Source: Bacteroidales bacterium
Lineage (GTDB): Bacteria > Bacteroidota > Bacteroidia > Bacteroidales > UBA10428
NCBI GenBank assembly: GCA_016926235.1
Contig: JAFGOZ010000143.1
Location: forward strand, 1 to 64,000
DNA length: 64,000 bases
Direction: 5' to 3'
In this document: positions 58,250-64,000 of the stretch, piece by piece
Layout of the letters: the number at the start of each line of letters is the position of its first letter
How positions within the stretch are numbered: the stretch's first letter is position 1
Translations under genes and position numbers: made by a program
Notes under the pieces: model-generated
The model's database searches: none
Seen by the model: the letters and a program-made list of their open reading frames with translations, nothing else
Told to the model about the DNA's origin: nothing

Positions 58250-59065
58250 TCAGCCAAATACCATAGCATCATATATTAAATTGATATAAAGATCATATGT
58301 ATGCCTGATTTTTTTAAGCATTGCTCTCAATTCATCTTCTGATTTGAACTGGCCATTATCCTTCCCAATTATTGTATGTATTGTTGTCATATCCTGTGTA
58401 CTGATCTTTGTATCCTCTGAGTTAATGAAATATTCCAATGCTTTTTCGTCTGAAATATTTTTTGCCATTTCGGGTAAGCGGTATAATTCAGTATTATTCC
58501 CAGTTCCTTCTGAATAACTATAACATAATTCATCATCGGCTAAAAGTTCTATCCCAAATGGGATTGTTTCAAGTTTCACCTTCGTATCCGTTCCTATTCT
58601 GGGAATTTCCATCTTGAGATAAAAAGAAGCTTTTACTTGTCCTTTGGATGATTTTGTATAACCCGGAATAAATTCACCCATTCCAAACCCCTCCGGCAGA
58701 ATATCTTGTATTTTCCCATCATACATAAGCTTTTTTGTCCAGCTACAAGTCCATTCCTCGGTTGAAATAACTATATATTTTCCATTTACATCTTTATAAG
58801 CCCCGGCAGTTACTGAGCAATGGCAGCCACAAGTGGGATAACTGCCAGAAATATGCAGGTATCCATTTTTTGAATCATCTATCAATTCATCGGGTTTTAA
58901 TTCTTCATCTGATTCCCCATCTTTAAACATTTCGTAACATGGAGTTGCTTTTTCCCAAAGGATGTCCTTCAGGGATTTTGTATCTTGAGCAGATAAGTTA
59001 AAAGATACTGCAACTAATATTATCGACAAAACTGTTTTTACTATTTTTACTTTAGTAACTATCAT
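58250..59065 (-). CDS. Secreted cysteine-containing protein, unknown function
   Basis: The 271-residue protein has a signal peptide ending SAQ (residues 1-27) and a mature part with Cys in ATPCYEM, a CGCHC cluster near residue 80 and CSW near residue 105. These could form disulfides or bind a metal. The C-terminal third is helical and charged. It begins 11 bp after the DUF190 gene in the crcB run, so it is probably cotranscribed with the fluoride channel. I do not recognise the family. Confidence 0.6.
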   Translation of the reverse strand: MIVTKVKIVKTVLSIILVAVSFNLSAQDTKSLKDILWEKATPCYEMFKDGESDEELKPDELIDDSKNGYLHISGSYPTCGCHCSVTAGAYKDVNGKYIVISTEEWTCSWTKKLMYDGKIQDILPEGFGMGEFIPGYTKSSKGQVKASFYLKMEIPRIGTDTKVKLETIPFGIELLADDELCYSYSEGTGNNTELYRLPEMAKNISDEKALEYFINSEDTKISTQDMTTIHTIIGKDNGQFKSEDELRAMLKKIRHTYDLYINLIYDAMVFG

Positions 59066-59076
59066 CTGTATTATGT

Positions 59077-59424
59077 TTAATCTTTTTTACCTAATTTATG
59101 AAGTTTAACTGTCACCGGCACCATAAGTACCAAACATCCTTTAGGCATATTTTCCAGTTCACTTTCAATGTGTGTATAAAAGGCTTCCAGTTTCATAGTC
59201 TTGTCTATCAATTCAACCATGACAGGAAGCTTTTCTGTAAGTTCCCAAAACCGGGATGTGGATATTTTACTGCTTTGTCCATACCCCATAACACCCCTAT
59301 ATACTGTAACCCCGGAAATTCCAAAATCTTTAGCCTTATGAACGATATGCTCATAAAGCAGACGCGGTCCTATTTTATCGGTAGTACTGGCATATAATTT
59401 TAAAATACTATGTTCTGTATTCAT
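59077..59424 (-). CDS. DUF190 PII-like protein
   Basis: The 115-residue protein is a DUF190 member, a PII-like trimeric fold. Typical segments are LLYEHIVHKAKDFGISGVTVYRGVMGYG and ELTEKLPVMVELIDK. Its ATG overlaps the crcB stop codon by one base, showing translational coupling. DUF190 proteins are commonly found next to CrcB and are thought to regulate or sense for the fluoride channel, although no ligand is established. Confidence 0.88.
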   Translation of the reverse strand: MNTEHSILKLYASTTDKIGPRLLYEHIVHKAKDFGISGVTVYRGVMGYGQSSKISTSRFWELTEKLPVMVELIDKTMKLEAFYTHIESELENMPKGCLVLMVPVTVKLHKLGKKD

Positions 59425-59801
59425 TATGATAAAAGTTTTGTAGATGAGTAACCTAAATACACCGCAGTGAATCCAAGGAGGACACTTATTCCTGTATATA
59501 ATAGTACAATGGGAAACTGGCCATTACGCATCAGGGTTAAATTTTCATTTGAAAATGTAGAAAAAGTTGTAAATCCACCACAAAGTCCGACCATCAGGAA
59601 CATCCTCCATTCAACATTTAAAACAATACCTCTCTCTGAAATGCCAGTGAGGAATCCTATCAAAAAGCTTCCAAAAACATTCACCAACAAGGTACCCATA
59701 GGTATTGACAGCACTTCCCATTGCAAGTTAAGCTTTGAAACAAAAAAACGTGCCACACTTCCAATAAAGCCACCACATCCAATAAGTAAAATATTCTTCA
59801 T
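59424..59801 (-). CDS. crcB: CrcB/Fluc fluoride channel
   Basis: The 125-residue protein has four membrane helices and the CrcB hallmarks: GGFIGSVARFFVSK at the N-terminus, the Asn of GTLLVNVFGSFLIGF and the sodium/fluoride motif LCGGFTTFSTFSNE. It exports fluoride as a dual-topology dimer, protecting the cell from fluoride toxicity. It heads the run crcB-DUF190-secreted protein. I see no fluoride riboswitch upstream. Confidence 0.95.
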   Translation of the reverse strand: MKNILLIGCGGFIGSVARFFVSKLNLQWEVLSIPMGTLLVNVFGSFLIGFLTGISERGIVLNVEWRMFLMVGLCGGFTTFSTFSNENLTLMRNGQFPIVLLYTGISVLLGFTAVYLGYSSTKLLS

Positions 59802-59967
59802 TACTTTTTACATTAATAAATTGAGACTAAATTACAATAATCATAATACAATCTTCATTTTCATCCATCTTTAATATTTAAAGTAGTATAAAAGTAGAAA
59901 TAAATTAAACAGAAACATCCTACTAACTATCTAATTTTCTTTTATTTAAAAAATATTTATAAAAATT

Positions 59968-60005
59968 CTACTAAGTTATTAGTAGTTCTACTAAGTTTTT
60001 AGTAG
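59968..60005. promoter_or_regulatory. Tandem BlaI-type operators
   Basis: Two 18-bp dyads, CTACTAAGTTATTAGTAG (59968-59985) and CTACTAAGTTTTTAGTAG (59988-60005), lie 20 bp apart, which is two helical turns. They match the TACTA-N-TAGTA operator type of BlaI/MecI repressors. The second overlaps the -7 box TAGATTTG (60003-60010) of the blaI-type gene, so the repressor should block its own promoter. Confidence 0.9.
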
Positions 60006-60010
60006 ATTTG
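60003..60010 (+). promoter_or_regulatory. -7 promoter box of the BlaI-type operon
   Basis: TAGATTTG matches TAnnTTTG, 20 bases before the ATG, and overlaps the second BlaI-type operator. The spacing implies a leader of about 14 bases. Confidence 0.55.
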
Positions 60011-60030
60011 TATCGGTAAAACATTTTTGT

Positions 60031-60399
60031 ATGGAATTAACAAAAGCTGAAGACCAAATAATGCAAATCCTTTGGAAAATTGAAAAAGGATTTGTTAAAG
60101 ACATCCTGGAGCATTTTGAAGAACCAAAACCAGCTTATACAACTGTGGCTACAATGGTGAAAATTCTTGAAAAAAAGGGATTTGTCACTCATAAAACATA
60201 TGGTAATGCACACCAGTTTTGTCCCAAAATCTCCAAAGAAGAATATTCAAAGAATCATGTAAACTCACTATTTAGAAATTATTTTAAAAACTCGATAAAG
60301 GATGTTGTTTCATTTTTTGCCAATAACAACCAGGTAAATGTAAACGACATCGACAATGCCATTGAATTATTAAATGAAATTAAAAATAAAAAATCATGA
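60031..60399 (+). CDS. BlaI/MecI-family repressor
   Basis: The 122-residue winged-helix protein has the BlaI text LTKAEDQIMQILWKIEKGFVKDIL, the recognition region PAYTTVATMVKILEKKGFV and a dimerisation tail with two helices. In this family the co-encoded M56 peptidase triggers cleavage of the repressor. It overlaps the peptidase gene by four bases (ATGA). The targets, besides its own operon, are unknown; beta-lactam resistance is not implied, because no beta-lactamase or PBP gene is near. Confidence 0.93.
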   Translation: MELTKAEDQIMQILWKIEKGFVKDILEHFEEPKPAYTTVATMVKILEKKGFVTHKTYGNAHQFCPKISKEEYSKNHVNSLFRNYFKNSIKDVVSFFANNNQVNVNDIDNAIELLNEIKNKKS

Positions 60400-62078
60400 C
60401 ACATTTTTTAATTTATACATTTGAGGTAAGCATATGCATTGCATCGTTCTACGCTGTATTCCTACTATTTTTTAATAATGATACATTTTATAAACTAAAA
60501 AGATATTATTTGCTGTTTACAGTATTTACTTCCCTTCTCATCCCGCAAATACGATCTGACCAGACAATCCTTAACTATAAAAGGAGTGTTATAAAACAAG
60601 ATGCTGAATCAATTGACATTTCAAAATATAATGACACATTCACCATTGTAATGTTTGGGAAAATACCGGAACAAATAAATACAGGACAAAAATCAAAATC
60701 ATTTCCATATATACTTATTTTCAGCATCATCTATTTTTTCGGATTGCTTGTAATACTTTTCAAACTGATCAATAACATCAATGAGATAATTCTACTGGCA
60801 AGAAAGCATAAAAAAACAGCATATAAAAACTATTGGCTCGTGGAATTACCGGAAAATTATCCCTCTTTTTCTTTCTTTAAATATATTTTTATAAATACCC
60901 GCAACTTAAATAATGAAGACAGGGAAGATATTATTTTACATGAAGAACTTCATGTAAAGCAACGTCATTCGATGGACATAATTCTCATTGAATTGATGAA
61001 AGTCCTGTTTTGGTTTAACCCGGCTATCTGGTATCTTAAAAAGTCGCTTATAAAAACACATGAGTGCCTGGCTGACGAATATGTATTAAAAAAGGAATCG
61101 GATAAAACAACAAACTATCAATCGCTTTTATTAAAACAGTACTTAAGTAATATAAATATAGAGCTGGCTCATCCTTTTAATTATTCATTAATAAAATTTA
61201 GAATTAAAATGATGACAAAAAACAAATCAAAATGGTGGGCAAGGTATAAGTTAATCTTTGCCCTCCCGGTACTAACACTGGCATTCGTAGCTTTTACCAA
61301 CGCCAGAAAATCCTCTAAGTCTCTTGGTAACTCCATAGACTTTGACCCTCAACCCTGGGGAATGGTATTTATACCTCAGGGAGAACTACTTCTAAGTAGA
61401 ACTGATGGTACAACAACTAAAGAAATAAGTGTATCATTTGATGCTTTTTGGATGAGAGAAACAGAAGTAACAGTTGGGGAATATAATAAATATTTAGAAT
61501 CCGTTAAAAAGGATTCAATAAAGCAGGTATATGAAGCCGCATTGCCCGACAATGACAAAGCACCCTTTAATGGATATTTTGTAAATGAAACGTATGAAAA
61601 TTATCCAATAGTTGGGATTTCTTTTATTCAGGCACAAAACTATTGCAAATGGATGACAAATAAAGAAAACCAAAAACTTAAAAACGAAGGTAAGTCTCCT
61701 GGATTTGATTTTAGAATTCCTTATGAAGTTGAATGGACGTGGGCTTCATTTGGAGGAATAAACCAGGAAGATATAGTGAAACCTATTATACCGGAATTAA
61801 TGGAAATTAAACGAGGAAAAGATATCAAAAACGATATTAATGATTTTGGTTTAATCTTCATGTTTTCTAACGTCTCAGAATGGACCTATACGGCTTTTGA
61901 TAATGATAAATACCTGACGGATGCAAACAACGATCCTCAAAGTGAAAATGATATGATAGTTGTATTGGGGAACAATTACAAAAACAATAATCCCAAAAAA
62001 CTCACACTCGATGGATCAAAAGGATATGATTATGTTGGATTCAGATATGTAAGAACATATAAAGGAAAAACCAATTAG
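60396..62078 (+). CDS. M56 (BlaR1-type) membrane peptidase fused to an FGE-sulfatase-like domain
   Basis: The 560-residue protein has membrane helices in its first 130 residues and a zinc peptidase motif HEELH (His182-His186) with the later acidic HECLADEY segment. A fourth helix lies near 285-300. The part after about residue 320 is a formylglycine-generating-enzyme/SUMF1-like fold: GMVFIPQGELL, MRETEVTVGEYNKYL, IVGISFIQAQNYCKWM and VGFRYVRTYKG. It lacks the paired active-site cysteines of true FGE, so it is probably a binding domain. In BlaR1 this position holds a penicillin sensor. Here it may sense an extracytoplasmic ligand and release the BlaI-type repressor. Confidence 0.85.
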   Translation: MTHFLIYTFEVSICIASFYAVFLLFFNNDTFYKLKRYYLLFTVFTSLLIPQIRSDQTILNYKRSVIKQDAESIDISKYNDTFTIVMFGKIPEQINTGQKSKSFPYILIFSIIYFFGLLVILFKLINNINEIILLARKHKKTAYKNYWLVELPENYPSFSFFKYIFINTRNLNNEDREDIILHEELHVKQRHSMDIILIELMKVLFWFNPAIWYLKKSLIKTHECLADEYVLKKESDKTTNYQSLLLKQYLSNINIELAHPFNYSLIKFRIKMMTKNKSKWWARYKLIFALPVLTLAFVAFTNARKSSKSLGNSIDFDPQPWGMVFIPQGELLLSRTDGTTTKEISVSFDAFWMRETEVTVGEYNKYLESVKKDSIKQVYEAALPDNDKAPFNGYFVNETYENYPIVGISFIQAQNYCKWMTNKENQKLKNEGKSPGFDFRIPYEVEWTWASFGGINQEDIVKPIIPELMEIKRGKDIKNDINDFGLIFMFSNVSEWTYTAFDNDKYLTDANNDPQSENDMIVVLGNNYKNNNPKKLTLDGSKGYDYVGFRYVRTYKGKTN

Positions 62079-62326
62079 AAACAATCTGTCACATTATTTT
62101 AGTCCCCATGCCTGGTTTCTCCCAAATTAAAGGGAGAAACCGGGATGGATTTACAACATAGGCTTTTAAGCTTTAGGTGTATAGAGCAAAATGAAAACAG
62201 TAGTACTGTATTACTGTCTCATGACTCCTGAATTATTACTACTTTCTTATATACAAAAACCATCTTCCCCATCCGTTCTTTCAACAACATTTTATACCTT
62301 TATAATAAATCCCAAATTAAAAAACG

Positions 62327-64000
62327 ATGCAACCATTTTACATTTTCAAACATTCTTTGTTTGTTTGCAGTTTCATTTTAATATTAACTCAATGTAACAA
62401 CCCAAAAGGAATGAGTGACATAAAAGCCCCAATAGCTGAGAAGATTAAGAAAGAACTGGTAATTCATGGCGACACACGCATTGATTATTACTATTGGCTC
62501 AATCAGCGTGAAGACCCAAAGGTAATGGACTATCTTAACCGGGAAAACGCCTATACAGACACCATGATGAGTGATACAAAGGCTTTGCAGGATAAACTAT
62601 ATAACGAGATCATTGGCCGGATAAAACAGGATGATGAGTCAGTGCCTTACAAGGACAATGGATATTTCTACTACACACGATACGAAAAAGGAGGTGAATA
62701 CCCAATCTATTGCCGTAAAAAAGAAAGGCTGGAAGCGCCGGAAGAAATACTGCTTAATGTTAACGAGCTGGCCAAAGGATATGAATATTACCAGGTTGCA
62801 AGCATATCAATAAGTCCGGACAACCGGTATATGATATACGGGGTGGATACCTTAAGCAGAAGATTATATACCCTATATTTTAAGGATCTTATAACGGGAA
62901 AAATACTCAAGGATGAAATACCAAACACCACAGGAAGCGCTACCTGGGCTAATGACAACACCACATTGTTTTACACCCAGAAGAATGAAGAAACGCTCCG
63001 CCCTCATAAAGTATTAAGGCATACGCTTGGTGTGGACATTACAAAAGATAAACTGGTATTTCAAGAAGAAGATGAAACATTTATGACCTATGTCTTTAAA
63101 TCGCGGTCAAAAGCATACATTTTTATAGGGTCATTCAGCACCCTTTCATCGGAATACCAGTATTTGGATGCCAGCAACCCTCTGGGCGCTTTTCAAGTAT
63201 TTCAACCCCGTGAAAAAGACCATGAATATGATGTTTACCATTATGGAGACCAGTTTTATATACGTACCAACCTGGATGCAAAAAACTTTAAACTGGTAAA
63301 AACACCGGTAAATAAAACTAGAAAAGAAAACTGGGTAGAAGTTTTACCTCACCGTGCCGATGTTTTACTGGAAGATGTAGTTATTTTTAATCAATACATG
63401 GTTGTTAACGAGCGTATAAAAGGCCTCTCCAACCTGCGTGTGATATCCTGGGCTGATGGATCGGAACATTACCTTGATTTTGGTGAAGAGACTTACTCTG
63501 CATGGACAACCAATAACCGTGAGTTTGATACAGACTGGTTAAGATATGGATATACTTCTCTTACCACACCCAATTCAACTTTCGATTATAACATGAAAAC
63601 GAAGGAAAAAAAGCTACTTAAGCAACAGGAAGTAGTAGGTGGTTATGAAGCCTCCGATTACCAGGCTAAAAGGCTGTACACCATGAGCAGGGACGGTATA
63701 GAAATACCCATCTCCCTTGTCTATAAAAAAGGGATTGCTTTGGACGGCTCCAATCCTCTTTTCTTATATGCATACGGATCATATGGCAGCAGTACCGATG
63801 CGTATTTCTCTTATTCCCGATTAAGTTTGCTTGACCGTGGTTTTATATATGCCATTGCACACGTAAGAGGAGGTGAAGAACTTGGGCGGCAGTGGTATGA
63901 AGATGGCAAATTGCTTAATAAGAAAAATACCTTCACAGATTTTATTGATTGCGGCGAATACCTTGTATCCCAAAAATACACCAATCCTGACAAGTTATTT
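62327..64000 (+). CDS. S9A prolyl oligopeptidase/oligopeptidase B lipoprotein, 3' end outside window
   Basis: The first 558 residues are inside the window. The ATG at 62327 gives a lipoprotein signal (MQPFYIFKHSLFVCSFIL then TQC, lipid Cys23); an internal ATG at 62411 would lose it. The N-terminal propeller region includes DTRIDYYYWLNQREDPKVMDYL and the hinge region has YAYGSYG, SLLDRGFIYAIAHVRGGEELG and the DFIDCGEYLVSQKY segment that precedes the catalytic serine. The Ser-Asp-His triad lies beyond the window edge. Oligopeptidase B-type enzymes cleave peptides after basic or proline residues; here it is probably periplasmic. Confidence 0.85.
   Translation, partial: MQPFYIFKHSLFVCSFILILTQCNNPKGMSDIKAPIAEKIKKELVIHGDTRIDYYYWLNQREDPKVMDYLNRENAYTDTMMSDTKALQDKLYNEIIGRIKQDDESVPYKDNGYFYYTRYEKGGEYPIYCRKKERLEAPEEILLNVNELAKGYEYYQVASISISPDNRYMIYGVDTLSRRLYTLYFKDLITGKILKDEIPNTTGSATWANDNTTLFYTQKNEETLRPHKVLRHTLGVDITKDKLVFQEEDETFMTYVFKSRSKAYIFIGSFSTLSSEYQYLDASNPLGAFQVFQPREKDHEYDVYHYGDQFYIRTNLDAKNFKLVKTPVNKTRKENWVEVLPHRADVLLEDVVIFNQYMVVNERIKGLSNLRVISWADGSEHYLDFGEETYSAWTTNNREFDTDWLRYGYTSLTTPNSTFDYNMKTKEKKLLKQQEVVGGYEASDYQAKRLYTMSRDGIEIPISLVYKKGIALDGSNPLFLYAYGSYGSSTDAYFSYSRLSLLDRGFIYAIAHVRGGEELGRQWYEDGKLLNKKNTFTDFIDCGEYLVSQKYTNPDKLF

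Noticed and set aside
59802..60030. Possible fluoride riboswitch upstream of crcB
   Set aside because: The minus-strand leader is AT-rich and lacks the conserved GGxGAUGG-type core and pseudoknot bases of the crcB motif. Only the BlaI-type dyads stand out.
60396..62078. Active formylglycine-generating enzyme or GldJ/GldK gliding lipoprotein
   Set aside because: The domain lacks the paired active-site cysteines and is joined to an M56 membrane peptidase rather than a lipoprotein signal.
60031..62078. Beta-lactam resistance regulator pair
   Set aside because: The BlaI/M56 pair is real, but no beta-lactamase or PBP gene is adjacent and the penicillin sensor domain is missing.

Overview
The window looks like chromosomal DNA of a Bacteroidota bacterium, probably a Bacteroidales/Marinilabiliales-type polymer degrader (the order is an inference). 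The evidence is low GC, a C-terminal type IX secretion sorting domain, a short primary sigma factor without region 1.1, lipoprotein-rich glycan enzymes, a TonB-dependent receptor with an N-terminal carboxypeptidase-like domain, and recurrent TAnnTTTG -7 promoter boxes. I see no tRNA or rRNA gene, integrase, insertion sequence or CRISPR array.

Region 1 (about 0.3-19 kb) is a hexuronate and plant-glycan block. A minus-strand run holds a LacI-type regulator, an SDR of the fructuronate reductase (UxuB-equivalent) type, mannonate dehydratase UxuA, a nickel-pincer LarA-family racemase/epimerase, PdxB and 6-phosphogluconate dehydrogenase. Divergent from it is a tagaturonate epimerase (UxaE). Further on are a PPC/DUF296 protein, a sialate-O-acetylesterase-type SGNH lipoprotein, a DUF3857 protein, UxaC and a GH3 enzyme with a PA14 insert. 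UxaC, UxaE, the SDR and UxuA take both glucuronate and galacturonate to 2-keto-3-deoxygluconate (KDG) without an altronate branch. The divergent promoters share a 14-bp LacI-type operator and a common -33 to -7 layout.

Region 2 (19-38 kb) is mixed housekeeping: two orphan PAS histidine kinases, an FtsE-like ATPase, a 1019-aa TPR protein paired with an outer membrane barrel, GyrB with an Asn-Gly repeat insert, small lipoproteins, a DegP/HtrA protease, RpoD and a lone radical SAM protein.

Region 3 (38.5-55.5 kb) is a signalling island: two CheW-like proteins, one chemoreceptor with a CheR-docking-like C-terminus, two single-domain receivers, two large hybrid kinases with GAF domains, a Crp/Fnr regulator with an N-terminal cysteine cluster, a hemerythrin lacking one iron ligand, a PAS-GAF-PAS protein ending in a LuxR-type helix-turn-helix, a TPR protein, and a cache-sensor protein whose C-terminal part carries the Thr/Cys/His spacing of the CheD glutamine deamidase. 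No CheA, CheB or CheR is present. The cache-CheD-like protein is the most unusual item because its predicted topology places the deamidase-like domain outside the cytoplasm.

Region 4 (55.6-64 kb) holds an orphan TonB-dependent receptor, a CrcB fluoride channel operon with a PII-like DUF190 protein and a secreted cysteine-containing protein, a BlaI repressor with tandem operators over its own promoter followed by an M56 (BlaR1-type) peptidase fused to a formylglycine-generating-enzyme-like domain, and the 5' part of an S9A prolyl oligopeptidase lipoprotein that runs off the window.
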